Assembly: GCA_027483445.1 (NCBI GenBank)
Contig: JAIXUS010000034.1
Location: 62,001-126,000, forward strand
Reading direction: 5' to 3'
DNA length: 64,000 nt
DNA from: Bacteroidota bacterium
Lineage (GTDB): Bacteria > Bacteroidota > Bacteroidia > M30B66
Positions 25,597 to 34,819 of this stretch are shown piece by piece. Position 1 is the first letter of the stretch. Every line of letters starts with the position of its first letter. Both the position numbers and the translations under genes were made by a program. The notes beneath the pieces were generated by a model. It made no database searches, was not told where the DNA came from, and saw only the letters and a program-made list of their open reading frames with translations.

Positions 25597-28500
25597 TCAT
25601 GGATTTGTCTTCACAAAACGCCCCATAAACAAGCCTGAGCGGACGCAGTACACCCCGGCGGAGAGTTCACTCACAGGCACTTGCGTAAGGCCATCCGCGG
25701 GAAAAACGCCCGCGGCCAAAACACGCCCACTTACATCGAGAATCTGAAACGCAGAGCCGGGCGCAGCTCCTGAAAGCAAGAGTTGATCGCTTACAGGGTT
25801 AGGCCAAAGCTTGAGGTGCGGCTTCAACACGCCTGTGGTATGGTTAACCAGGTAAACAAAAGGAGCGGAGACGGAGCTACAGCCATTGGCGCCGGTTATG
25901 GCTACAGAGTAAATGCCATCAGCCGGAGGCGGAGAAAAAGAGAGCCCATTGGCACCGGTGATGGCCACACCGGCACTGTCGAGCCATTGGATGCTCCCTG
26001 TGCCTGCGGTGAAGAGAATGCCAGCACTCTCGGTGATTTGCGGAATGGGAGGAGCCGGCAGAGTGCTTAAAGTAATGCTGTTGAGGGCGTTGATCTCGCC
26101 GCATCCATTCCAGCCAACCGCAGTGTAGTTTCCGGGCTGCTTCGCCCAAAGCTGAGCTGAGGTTTCGGAAAGTGAATCGCCCTCCAAAAACCAGCGAATA
26201 GCCACGCCAAATGGCACTTGTGCGGTGATGAGCAGGCTGTCGTTTTCGCAAAATTCCACGGTGCCGGAATTGCTAAACAATTCAAACGGCGGAGGCGGGT
26301 CGCCAGGCCCTAGCGTTATGCCCTCAGAAAGATCGGAAGCTCCGCAGGCATTGCTGTTTTGCAATGTGTAGGTTCCCCATTCGGTGGCAATAATGGAGGA
26401 GGCTAAGCCCGATGACCATAAGGCATTGTTAAGGTACCAGTTGTAGGTTTGGAAGGGAACGGGCTGAGCATTGAGGATGACATAGCCGCCCGGACAGAGG
26501 GCAGTGCCGGGTTGAGCGACAATTTCGCTTACAGAGGCCGAAACCGAATCAACATTCACTGTAACCGGGTAGGAGGCCGGTGTGGATCCGCAGGAATTCA
26601 CCAGTTGCAGGCTGTAAACGCCTTCCTGCTGTATGGTGTATTGCGGTGCGTTGGGACCAGAAATCTGACCGTTACGCCGCCATTGATAGCTCACACCCGG
26701 CAAAGGGTCGATTTCGAAAATGAAAGAATCGCCTTCGCACAGGCTGAGCAATTCGAAATCGCTAAAACTTACCACAGGAGGCAGCGGAAAAACAGTAACA
26801 GGAATGCTTTGCGAAGAAATAAGTGTATCGCAGGCATTGGAAACCCGAACGGTGTAGGTGCCGGGTGCTGTGGCGTTTACCTGAAAACCGGTAAGTCCGC
26901 TAACCTGCCCATTTAACAGCCACTCGATGAATACACCATTTTGTGGATTTGTGCTGAGCAACACGCTGTTGCCTTCGCAAAATGAGGTAGTTCCGTTTGC
27001 AGCAGGTACCGGGGCAGACGGCTGGCTTCCGGAAAAAACGCCTATGCTGTTTACCGATGTGCTATCGCCGCAGCCATTGCTCACCACCAGCGTGTAAAGC
27101 CCGGGTTGGTTCACTGTAATGCTGTTTGTTTGAGAGGGAATGTTGCTTCCATTGCGCTTCCATTGCCAGCTTACTCCTTGCTGGACTGCTGTTCCGATGA
27201 GCACGCTGCTTCCGTTGCACAGGTATGGGTTTCCTTGCGTGAACAACAAGGGCGCCTGAGGCAAAGGGTTAATTTGCACCGGAATGCTTTGAGCAGCGAA
27301 TACTTCACCACACTCGTTAGTGGCTGATAAGGTGTAAGTTCCGGATGTGTTTACCTGTAAAGTGGAGGAGATTGACGGCAGCTCGATATTGTTGCTGTAC
27401 CAGCGAAGCTCGTTACCGGCCTCAACATCGGCAATTAGCACAACAGTATTGCCTTCGCAAAGGGTTGTTGGACCCGCCGCAGTTAAGGAAGGAACTTCGG
27501 GAAGTTCAACAATGCTGACGCTCAGTGTGTCGCTGGCCCAGGTGATGCCGCACACGTTGCTCATGCTGGCGGTATAGTTGCCCGCGGAGTTTACGCTGAG
27601 TGTAGGGTTTCCATTGCTGATGTCGAGGCCATCGCGCAGCCAGAAAATGCTCGGGTCGGCATTGGGCACGCTGAGCAGGAGTTGCTGATTTTCGCACAGT
27701 TGAAGGCTACCGGTGTAGCTCATATCAAAGGCGGGAGGTGGCAATAGCGGATTGATGGTTAAGGTGTCGGAAAATGCAGAACCGCATTGGTTTGTGGCCG
27801 ACAGCCAATAATTGCCGGGTGCGAAGAGGCGCAAGGTTCCCGGATTAACGCTAAGGGTATCGGAAGGACCGTTTAAGAGGGCAGTGCCTGAAACAAGGGT
27901 GAAGTCGACCTGTGCTGTATCGCCGTTGCAGAGCTCAATGGTGTTTTCCGACAGCCACAGAGGGGCTTCGGGGGCGTTGAGCAGGATTAAGGGGTGTGGT
28001 TCGGATGGCATACTGCCGCAGCCTGCAAGATTCTGTGCTTGATAAATACCCGTATTGCTGGTGTTGATGCTCAATGAAGCTTCGCCGGAAAGGGTATCGC
28101 CATTGAAAAACCAGATTACCGGTAATGCAGGCATGGCGCTTAAGGTAATTTCGTTGCCACAAAATACAGTATCGCCGGTAATTACCGGACTTGGCAGAAG
28201 TGGCTCCACGGTAAGTGCAAGAGTATCGGCAAGGCCAAGCCAAAGTGAGTCGGTAGGCTCAATGAAAAGAGTGTAGGTACTGTCGCTCCATTGAAAAGGT
28301 ATTGAAAGGCTTAATGTATCTGTGCCGGCGGAGTCGGTCAAGGTGCCTTGATTGTTATTGCTGAGGTAGCGAATCGAAAAACCACCGGAGTAGGGAAATT
28401 CATTTTCGACTGTGACGAATGTTGAAGTTCCTGCGCAAAGGCTATCATTTTCGAGATTTGCTTGAAAAATAAAGCGGGGAATACATTTAATGGTAAACTC

Positions 28501-28860
28501 AAATCCTGTAGACTCAAATTCATCATCGCTGCGAAACTCAAGCCTAAGTTTATTGGTTAAAGAGCTAAACCCAGAGGTTTGACTTGATGAGGTAAGAGTG
28601 AATAGAGGTGGCAGGTTGGGAAATGTTGGGTCGAATACCCAAAGAGTATCGCCGGAAGCCAGCTGTAAGGAGGTAAACAGAATGTCGAATCGGTTTCCCT
28701 CAGCGATTTGCAGCTCAAACACTTGACTATCGAGCGGAGGATAGCTTATTCCTGCAGGCGGATACCGAAATGAAGTATCGCACGATAGGATTTGTTGAGC
28801 CGCAAGGCCTTGTGAAAATGTGAGGAGAACAAAGAGCAGAAACTGGAGGAAGTCTTTCAT
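25597..28860 (-). CDS. Large Ig-like repeat surface protein with T9SS type-A sorting domain
   Basis: A 1087-residue secreted protein. The signal peptide (KDFLQFLLFVLLTFSQGLAAQ) is followed by a ~130-residue N-terminal CUB-like domain, then about nine ~80-residue Ig/PKD-like repeats. Each repeat has a Cys-x-Gly start (LCEGNTVVL), a W-x-x-NG core, G-x-Y and a final N-x-CG, a pair of Cys that can form a disulfide. The last ~75 residues are a T9SS type-A domain (LKLWPNPVSDQLLLSG to the C-terminus) for export and anchoring. The ATG at 28860 was chosen over TTG 28872. Role probably adhesive (inference). Confidence 0.9.
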   Translation of the reverse strand: MKDFLQFLLFVLLTFSQGLAAQQILSCDTSFRYPPAGISYPPLDSQVFELQIAEGNRFDILFTSLQLASGDTLWVFDPTFPNLPPLFTLTSSSQTSGFSSLTNKLRLEFRSDDEFESTGFEFTIKCIPRFIFQANLENDSLCAGTSTFVTVENEFPYSGGFSIRYLSNNNQGTLTDSAGTDTLSLSIPFQWSDSTYTLFIEPTDSLWLGLADTLALTVEPLLPSPVITGDTVFCGNEITLSAMPALPVIWFFNGDTLSGEASLSINTSNTGIYQAQNLAGCGSMPSEPHPLILLNAPEAPLWLSENTIELCNGDTAQVDFTLVSGTALLNGPSDTLSVNPGTLRLFAPGNYWLSATNQCGSAFSDTLTINPLLPPPAFDMSYTGSLQLCENQQLLLSVPNADPSIFWLRDGLDISNGNPTLSVNSAGNYTASMSNVCGITWASDTLSVSIVELPEVPSLTAAGPTTLCEGNTVVLIADVEAGNELRWYSNNIELPSISSTLQVNTSGTYTLSATNECGEVFAAQSIPVQINPLPQAPLLFTQGNPYLCNGSSVLIGTAVQQGVSWQWKRNGSNIPSQTNSITVNQPGLYTLVVSNGCGDSTSVNSIGVFSGSQPSAPVPAANGTTSFCEGNSVLLSTNPQNGVFIEWLLNGQVSGLTGFQVNATAPGTYTVRVSNACDTLISSQSIPVTVFPLPPVVSFSDFELLSLCEGDSFIFEIDPLPGVSYQWRRNGQISGPNAPQYTIQQEGVYSLQLVNSCGSTPASYPVTVNVDSVSASVSEIVAQPGTALCPGGYVILNAQPVPFQTYNWYLNNALWSSGLASSIIATEWGTYTLQNSNACGASDLSEGITLGPGDPPPPFELFSNSGTVEFCENDSLLITAQVPFGVAIRWFLEGDSLSETSAQLWAKQPGNYTAVGWNGCGEINALNSITLSTLPAPPIPQITESAGILFTAGTGSIQWLDSAGVAITGANGLSFSPPPADGIYSVAITGANGCSSVSAPFVYLVNHTTGVLKPHLKLWPNPVSDQLLLSGAAPGSAFQILDVSGRVLAAGVFPADGLTQVPVSELSAGVYCVRSGLFMGRFVKTNP

Positions 28861-28869
28861 TGAGGATTG

Positions 28870-28877
28870 CAAAATTA
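28870..28877 (-). promoter_or_regulatory. -7 promoter box TAATTTTG for the Ig-repeat gene
   Basis: Exact TAnnTTTG match on the minus strand, 9 bases before the ATG at 28860. It shares the short divergent region with the serS promoter. Confidence 0.5.
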
Positions 28878-28926
28878 CGGAAGAAGAAGCGCTCCATTTT
28901 TGACTGTGGAAATTCGCTCGTTGAAT

Positions 28927-28934
28927 TACTTTTG
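28927..28934 (+). promoter_or_regulatory. -7 promoter box TACTTTTG for serS
   Basis: Exact TAnnTTTG match, 18 bases before the serS ATG at 28953. The divergent arrangement with the TAATTTTG box at 28870-28877 places two promoters within 65 bases. Confidence 0.55.
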
Positions 28935-28952
28935 CCCCAAGAATTTTCTGCC

Positions 28953-30224
28953 ATGCTTCAAGTTCCAGTTCTCCGCGAAAAGAAAGAAGAAATCATAGCC
29001 GGTTTGGCCAAACGCAATAACCTCGATGCCCGCGAAAGGGTTGATTCGGTATTGTTGCTGGATGACGATCGCCGGAAAATTCAGGTTGAGTTGGACTCAC
29101 TGTTGGCCCGCGCGAATCAGCTGGCCCGCGAAATTGGCGATTTGTTCAAACAGGGGAAATCGGCCGAGGCCAACGAGAAAAAATCGGAAACGGCTCAGAT
29201 TAAGGAGCAAACCAAGGCTCTCGAGCTTGAGTTGGAAGAGAAAGAGCAAGCCATCCGTGAGATTCTGTTCACCTTACCCAATGTACCATCGGCAGAAATT
29301 CCATTTGGCCGCGGGGCGGATGACAATGTGGTTGTGGAGCAGCAAGGCGAAATCCCAAGCTTGTTCGAAGGCGCTTTGCCTCACTGGGACTTGGCTTCGA
29401 AGTACGATATTATTGATTTTGAGCTGGGTGTAAAAGTAACCGGCGCCGGCTTTCCATTTTACAAAGGCAAAGGGGCAAAGTTGCAGCGGGCGTTGATCAA
29501 CTTCTTTTTGGAGCGGGCCACTGCAGCCGGATACACAGAGTATCAAGCTCCACTAATGGTGAATGCAGACTCGGGCTTTGGCACAGGGCAGTTACCCGAT
29601 AAGGAAGGGCAGATGTATTACATGCCGGCCGACGAATACTACATGATTCCTACTGCTGAGGTACCGATTACCAATATTTTCCGCGATGTGATTTTGAAAG
29701 CCGAAGAGCTTCCCATTAAAGCCTGTGGGTACACACCTTGTTTCAGGCGCGAGGCCGGGTCTTACGGCAAAGATGTAAGAGGACTGAATCGATTACACCA
29801 ATTCGACAAGGTGGAAATTGTACAAATTGCCCATCCTGATGCTTCTTACGCAATCTTGGAGCAAATGCGTGCTCATGTTACAGGTTTGTTGCGCGATTTA
29901 GAACTTCCCTACCGTGTTTTGAAACTCTGTGGTGGCGATATGGGCTTTGCTTCGGCATTTACCTACGACATGGAAGTGTATTCGACCGCGCAGCAAAAAT
30001 GGCTGGAGGTAAGCTCAACATCCAATTTCGAAGCCTTTCAGAGTAACCGTTTGAAGTTGCGTTTCAAGGAAGGGGAGCAAAAGCCACGCTTGGCCCACAC
30101 CTTAAACGGTTCGGCCCTGGCACTACCACGTATTGTGGCTTCACTGCTGGAAAATCACCAAACGCCTGAGGGCATTAGAATTCCTAAAGTGCTGGTGCCT
30201 TATTGTGGCTTTGAGATGATTTGA
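28953..30224 (+). CDS. serS: Seryl-tRNA synthetase
   Basis: A 423-residue class II synthetase that charges tRNA-Ser and tRNA-Sec. The N-terminal long coiled-coil arm (KRNNLDARERVDSVLLLDDD, then two antiparallel helices) is followed by the catalytic core: motif 2 CFRREAGSYGKDVRGLNRLH and motif 3 LNGSALALPRIVASLLEN. The ATG at 28953 starts MLQVPVLREKKEEIIAGL, the usual N-terminus. An open frame upstream to 28860 is not part of the protein. Confidence 0.97.
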   Translation: MLQVPVLREKKEEIIAGLAKRNNLDARERVDSVLLLDDDRRKIQVELDSLLARANQLAREIGDLFKQGKSAEANEKKSETAQIKEQTKALELELEEKEQAIREILFTLPNVPSAEIPFGRGADDNVVVEQQGEIPSLFEGALPHWDLASKYDIIDFELGVKVTGAGFPFYKGKGAKLQRALINFFLERATAAGYTEYQAPLMVNADSGFGTGQLPDKEGQMYYMPADEYYMIPTAEVPITNIFRDVILKAEELPIKACGYTPCFRREAGSYGKDVRGLNRLHQFDKVEIVQIAHPDASYAILEQMRAHVTGLLRDLELPYRVLKLCGGDMGFASAFTYDMEVYSTAQQKWLEVSSTSNFEAFQSNRLKLRFKEGEQKPRLAHTLNGSALALPRIVASLLENHQTPEGIRIPKVLVPYCGFEMI

Positions 30225-30666
30225 CGGGGGCGTCTTTAGACTTTGTTTTCGGTAACATTCGGGGGGAACGTTGTAAATGGGGCGTACAACGTGTAGCGTA
30301 GTTCGTTACCTCGTGAGGCTTGGAGTTTCGTTTCCAAAATGGTAAGGTGCCGCCCACCCGGAGCGGTTAAGCGGAATTTGCAATTCCGCTTCGGAGAACC
30401 AAAGGGGGAAGCGCACCGACCTATCCATAGAAAAAAACGAAGCTCCAAAAACCCAAACCCCGGAAAGGGTGAAATGATGATAACCCAAGCAACCTAAGGC
30501 TCAGCCAAAACTCCGAAGGGATGATATAATCCTCATCGCGTGAAAATACCCTCTGAGTCAAACACAAGGAGCCTGGCCATGATTTCGGCGAAATGGAATG
30601 TATAAAACAGCGTGGATGCGTTAATAGCGAATCGCAATTCCGACTCGGCTAAAAAACAATTTTGAC
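30225..30666. other. Intergenic region with palindrome and degenerate CCGAAGGG repeats
   Basis: No gene recognised. The gap holds a perfect inverted repeat (30369-30391), and two degenerate copies of a CCxxxAAGGG-TGAxAT-type sequence near 30455-30485 and 30509-30535. A further GCGAATCGCAATTCCGACTCGG stretch near 30628 is a weakened version of the palindrome. Confidence 0.5.
30369..30391. repeat. REP-like palindrome
   Basis: AAGCGGAAT (30369-30377) and ATTCCGCTT (30383-30391) are perfect complements around a TTGCA loop. No T run follows, so a REP-like element is more likely than a terminator. Confidence 0.65.
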
Positions 30667-32079
30667 TTATTCCAATAAAATCTTTTTGGTAAATACTGAA
30701 CCGCTTTGATCGGTGAATTGCAGAAAATAAATTCCTGATGAAAAAGAACTTAAATCTAAGGTGCTGTTTTCTCCCATAACCGATTGCGTAACGAGCCATT
30801 GCCCCATTACATTGCTTACCGTAATACTTCCTTTAACTGATGTACCAAAGGAGAGGTTGATGAGGCCGGTGCTTGGGTTGGGGTAAACGTTAAATTTATT
30901 TTCGGTGACGGACGAAATTCCAGTTAAGTTGCCGCATTGTATGTTGATTGCTGGAGTTATTTGCCGGATTAATAGAGACTCATACTGGCCAGAAACACTG
31001 TCTTGATAAACACCTCCAACATAAAGTGTATCCTCATAATGTTCAAATGTGAAAGCGTATTGAATATAATCAGTTAAATTATTATCAATCATGCACCAGT
31101 TATTTCCATCCCATGAAGCAATACCACTAACTGGGATACCGCCAGCAAAATCAAAAATACCGGAAACATACAATTTGTCTCCATAAATCTTCATATCGTA
31201 AACATGCGCTTCAACCGGAGCCCACAACCCACCACCCACATCATCCCATTGTTGGCCATCCCAGGCTGCAATGGCGTTACCGGGTGCACCGGCGGCTTTC
31301 GACATAACCCCTGCTACATAAAGTTTATCTTGAAACACCACCATTTTCTCCACACCAGCCATACCTCCGCGTATACCATCGCCCACAGGCAACCAGTGTC
31401 CATTTTCGTGCTTAACAATGTTCCAAATATCACCATTGGTGGGCGTTGTGGCGTTGTTAAATCGACCTCCGAAATAATTTACTCCTTGAAATTGAGCGGC
31501 ACATTTCAAGGTTTGGGCCTCCTCGTAATTGGGGAAACCGAGCGACTCAAAGCCTCCCAATTCTGAATAGGAACAGGCTGCATTCGCCGCAATGCCTGAA
31601 CAAAAATCATAACTGCCAAGCACAATTAATTCATCATTTATTCTAGACAATCCCATACCTACGCCTTTTGAGCCGTTTGCATCTAGTAATCCATCTTCAA
31701 TGGCTGTCCATTCATCATTTGACCAATATGAAATACCGTAAGAGGGGAAGCCATTGATTTCTGCAAAGTTGCCAGCAATAAATAGTTTATCGTTCAAGCG
31801 CTGAATACCCCAAGGCCTTCTGCCATTATTAATTTGATCTTGTGGGCTACAGTCCCATTCGATACCACAGCCCATTCTGGATAATTGCTGCCCGTCCCAT
31901 TGTGCCACGCCCGACATGGTATCGCCATTTACAATGCGAAATGAGCCTCCAATAATTAATTTGTTACTTATTGAGTCGGTATACAGTAAGGTAATACTGT
32001 TATTCCATGTTCCAATAGCCTCCCAATTCTGGGCATTTAATGAAACACGCAAGAGCATAAATAATATAAAAAGCCTCAT
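30667..32079 (-). CDS. T9SS-secreted beta-propeller-like protein
   Basis: A 470-residue protein with signal peptide (RLFILFMLLRVSLNA). The body has six or more ~55-residue repeats containing DGQQW, V-x-G-x-F and G-x-x-x-x-G-I-A-x-W-DG patterns (for example SGIASWDGNNWCMI), consistent with a propeller. The C-terminal ~75 residues are a T9SS type-A domain, FNVYPNPSTGLINLSFG to IYFLQFTDQSGSVFTKKILLE. Its start overlaps the end of the upstream T9SS fragment by 4 bases, and its sorting domain is almost identical in DNA to that fragment. Confidence 0.85.
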   Translation of the reverse strand: MRLFILFMLLRVSLNAQNWEAIGTWNNSITLLYTDSISNKLIIGGSFRIVNGDTMSGVAQWDGQQLSRMGCGIEWDCSPQDQINNGRRPWGIQRLNDKLFIAGNFAEINGFPSYGISYWSNDEWTAIEDGLLDANGSKGVGMGLSRINDELIVLGSYDFCSGIAANAACSYSELGGFESLGFPNYEEAQTLKCAAQFQGVNYFGGRFNNATTPTNGDIWNIVKHENGHWLPVGDGIRGGMAGVEKMVVFQDKLYVAGVMSKAAGAPGNAIAAWDGQQWDDVGGGLWAPVEAHVYDMKIYGDKLYVSGIFDFAGGIPVSGIASWDGNNWCMIDNNLTDYIQYAFTFEHYEDTLYVGGVYQDSVSGQYESLLIRQITPAINIQCGNLTGISSVTENKFNVYPNPSTGLINLSFGTSVKGSITVSNVMGQWLVTQSVMGENSTLDLSSFSSGIYFLQFTDQSGSVFTKKILLE

Positions 32080-32519
32080 TGCTTTATCACTTTAAAACTT
32101 TGCACATCAGCACCATTCTCACTCATAAAGGTCACAAAATAAATCCCTGATGAAAACTCACTTAAATCTAATGTGCTGCTCTCTCCCATAACCGATTGCG
32201 TAACGAGCCATTGCCCCATTATGTTGCTTACCGCAATACTTCCTTTAACTGATTTACCAAAGGAGAGGTTGATGAGGCCATTGGATGGGTTAGGATAAAC
32301 ACTTAAGCTGGTGTTAATGCTTCGGCTGGTGGTTTGAGCGTTGTTTGATTTTGCCGAAAGTTTTGCCGAAGGAGGGTTTGAAAATTCAGGCAATTCATTC
32401 AACGCAGTGTCTCCTCTTAAAGCCAATACATTAAGCGCTAAGTGCTGAATTTCTGATTCCTGATTTGCCCATTGCTGAATTTGAGCCAACCGTGAGCTGT
32501 TGAGTTGTAGCCTGTTCAT
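32076..32519 (-). CDS. T9SS C-terminal fragment without signal peptide
   Basis: A 147-residue frame with no signal peptide. Residues ~1-60 (LNSSRLAQIQQWANQESEIQ, then NVLALRGDTALNELPEF) resemble the segment just before the sorting domain in large Bacteroidota surface proteins. Residues ~70-147 are a T9SS type-A domain (LSVYPNPSNGLINLSFG). Without a signal peptide it cannot reach the T9SS, so it is probably the 3' relic of a bigger gene. It overlaps 32516-32704 and 30667-32079 at its ends. Confidence 0.65.
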   Translation of the reverse strand: MNRLQLNSSRLAQIQQWANQESEIQHLALNVLALRGDTALNELPEFSNPPSAKLSAKSNNAQTTSRSINTSLSVYPNPSNGLINLSFGKSVKGSIAVSNIMGQWLVTQSVMGESSTLDLSEFSSGIYFVTFMSENGADVQSFKVIKQ

Positions 32520-32704
32520 CTTTCCACAATTATTTTTTCGGTTGCCACATTGCCCAATTCATCTACAAACCTTAACAAATACAGCCCCGCGGGGAGCTGC
32601 GAAATTTCGATGCTTTCTTTGGGGGCCATGTGTTGGTGTTGCAGCACGCGTTGGCCGCTGAGGTTGAAGATCTCGAGGGTGATTTTGCGGGGGGTGTGGT
32701 ATTT
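32516..32704 (-). pseudogene. Orphan T9SS sorting-domain remnant
   Basis: After the TGA stop of the upstream T9SS gene (32705-32707), the same frame continues KYHTPRKITLEIFNLSGQRV, IEISQLPAGLYLLRFVDELG and ends TEKIIVER before TGA at 32518-32516. This is the last ~60 residues of a T9SS type-A domain with no start codon. It lies in frame with the preceding gene, separated by one stop codon. Confidence 0.7.
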
Positions 32705-34174
32705 TCATTTGGAAATCACAATTCTTTCATGTCCCATTAAATCGCCGTTAGCGGCGCGCACCGTGCAGATATACACACCGGTTTGGAGTTGATTTACCTC
32801 CAGTATATGGGTGCCAATGCCAGTAAGGGTTGCGTGTTGCACCAAACGGCCGGTGGCATCGTACAAAAGAACAGTGTATGTGCCTTGGCCTTGTTCAATT
32901 TTAAGGTTAAGGTACTCGCTTGCCGGGTTGGGATAAATGGTTAAAACGTCCGGCAAGGGCATATCGGTAATGCCCACTTCGCAATCTTGTGGGTTTAAGC
33001 AACCGTCGGCATCGAGTTTTAATAGCCAAGTGTTGGGATCAAAAATTCCTGGAGCTATCTCCTCAATTAAAACCCCAGAAACCAATAAGCCGCCATCTTT
33101 GGTCTCAATAAAATCCAAGAAGAAATCTGAGTCTGATCCATAATCATAACTTCGTTTCCAAAGCAAATTTCCTAATGAGTCGGCCTTCATAATTAAGCCA
33201 CCGTTTAAGCCTTGATCGGTGATACCGACAGAAACGATATCGCCATTTTCAAGTCTACGACCTATGTAGCTTTCAGCAAAAAAAGGATTATTCCCATATG
33301 ACTTAATCCAAATAATTTGCCCTTCATCATTGGTCATTATTGATTTTGGACCCGTATGCGGATTACTAAATCCCGAAAAAACCAATTTATCCGGCTCAAA
33401 TCGGCTCATGCCCCCTTCTGATAATTGTGGTAATAAGAAGGTGGTTTCTACAACACGATCTGAATTAAGTGTTGCAGTATATACTTTCAGACTTGCGCCG
33501 CCAAAAGTTTCAGCTGTACTTCCATTTAAAATAATTTTACCGGAGCTAGCCTCCACTATACTACGAGCAGTGTTGGCAATACCCACATCAATAATTGTTT
33601 CGTGCAAAAGTTGACCGCTACTGTTTAACTCCAAAAATACCGCATCAAAATCATCTTGTCCGATATAATTTCTGGTTGCAATGAATGCAAAATTTCCTTC
33701 GGAGGTTTCAATGAGATCTCTTGGGGTATCGAAATACAAAGAGTCGTGGTGGTAATAAATCCAAGTCGTGTCCTGAAGATCTGGTGTTAATTTTAAAACA
33801 TATAGTTGCTGCCCTCCACTCCCACCAATTTGACTTCGCCCATTGAATATAATTATTTCTCCATCAGAAGTATTTAATATTGGGCAGTATGCTTCGTATC
33901 GTCTCAAAGAATCGCGAACAAAATTATCGGCAAGCACCTCGCCATTGTAGTCTATAGCCGCAATTCTTGAATAACCACCAAGGTTAACAAACAAGGAATA
34001 ACCAGCTGTTGAAAAATAAATTGTTCCGCTGTCTACTTCCACACAACGCCTCGCCCCACCGTTAAAGCGAGTATCTTCATTCACAACATCACTGTAAGAT
34101 CGGCTAAAAGTAGTTACTTGACCGCACAAAAAGGCAGTATCAAATAATAGTATTATTATGAAAAGGCTTTTCAT
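32705..34174 (-). CDS. T9SS-secreted beta-rich surface protein
   Basis: A 489-residue protein. Signal peptide KSLFIIILLFDTAFLCGQ. The body contains repeated ~50-residue segments with ETSEGNFAFIATRN, ETKDGGLLVSGV and similar (D/E)GG-x-hydrophobic-x-G turns, typical of propeller-type surface proteins. A short Cys pair (GCLNPQDCE) precedes the type-A sorting domain LTIYPNPASEYLNLKIEQ. Its ATG overlaps the stop of the preceding broken gene (ATGA). Confidence 0.85.
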   Translation of the reverse strand: MKSLFIIILLFDTAFLCGQVTTFSRSYSDVVNEDTRFNGGARRCVEVDSGTIYFSTAGYSLFVNLGGYSRIAAIDYNGEVLADNFVRDSLRRYEAYCPILNTSDGEIIIFNGRSQIGGSGGQQLYVLKLTPDLQDTTWIYYHHDSLYFDTPRDLIETSEGNFAFIATRNYIGQDDFDAVFLELNSSGQLLHETIIDVGIANTARSIVEASSGKIILNGSTAETFGGASLKVYTATLNSDRVVETTFLLPQLSEGGMSRFEPDKLVFSGFSNPHTGPKSIMTNDEGQIIWIKSYGNNPFFAESYIGRRLENGDIVSVGITDQGLNGGLIMKADSLGNLLWKRSYDYGSDSDFFLDFIETKDGGLLVSGVLIEEIAPGIFDPNTWLLKLDADGCLNPQDCEVGITDMPLPDVLTIYPNPASEYLNLKIEQGQGTYTVLLYDATGRLVQHATLTGIGTHILEVNQLQTGVYICTVRAANGDLMGHERIVISK

Positions 34175-34418
34175 TTTGAAACAACAATTCTTTCAAAGCC
34201 AATAGGTTCTCCATTCGCGAGATACACCTGACATAAATAAATTCCTTTTGAAAGCTGACTTAGCTGAATCGTTTCTTGGTGCGTTTCGCCGTTGCTTGTT
34301 GCAATTTGTATTGTGGCCTCGCCGGGTAATTGCTCAACAAAAACTGAACAGGAGCTTGGGCATTCACTGTATTCCACGCAAACAATAACGTGAATAATGA
34401 AAGTACATATCTACCCAT
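34171..34418 (-). pseudogene. Frameshifted mini T9SS gene: signal peptide joined to sorting domain
   Basis: ATG 34418 starts a signal peptide (GRYVLSLFTLLFAWNTVNAQ), then the frame runs out within ~40 codons. A different frame of the same stretch encodes FVEQLPGEATIQIATSNGE, ETIQLSQLSKGIYLCQVYLA and GEPIGFERIVVSK, a T9SS type-A domain closely matching the neighbour (GHERIVISK end). So the passenger part has been deleted and a frameshift separates signal and sorting domain. Confidence 0.7.
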
Positions 34419-34574
34419 GACTATAGGTTTTAAATTTAAATTCAAAGTTTAGACAATGTTTTCAATTTTCCAAATGTTCAAATGAGGTTTAACATAGTTT
34501 AACAAATACACAAATTGTAAAAACAACAATAACCCGACGCATCTGTCTGAACTGTGCTGCTTTCAAGCCTAAAT

Positions 34575-34819
34575 AGGGCCTACTGAAAAAGTCAGTAATG
34601 CATCAGATGCAAGGCCAACAAGGCGAAGCTGTATACGAATACTGCGAGCCGCGGGCAAGGATGCAGATGATGTGTTTCTGGCTAACGAAATGTTTTGAGA
34701 TTGTAAGATCAGCCGCGTAGAAATTGGAAATAACGGGCAAGAACCTTTGCATTTAAAAGGCTTCAAACAGTTGTTAAACTATTTAAAACAAATGCATTGA
34801 GTGTTTTTCAGTAAGCCCT
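34575..34819 (-). mobile_element. Small inverted-repeat element (MITE-like), copy A
   Basis: A 245-base element with terminal inverted repeats: AGGGCCTACTGAAAAA (34575-34590) and TTTTTCAGTAAGCCCT (34804-34819), one mismatch. Its interior is the reverse complement of copy B at 38473-38715 with a few differences (shared GCTCGCAGTATTCGTATACA and CTTCGTTAGCCAGAAA-type blocks). It has no transposase, so it would need one in trans. No target-site duplication is obvious. It lies between the T9SS array and mpl. Confidence 0.8.

Noticed and set aside
28860..28952. N-terminal 31-residue extension of SerRS
   Set aside because: It starts at TTG inside the divergent gene's start region and contains the promoter box; the family N-terminus begins at ATG 28953.
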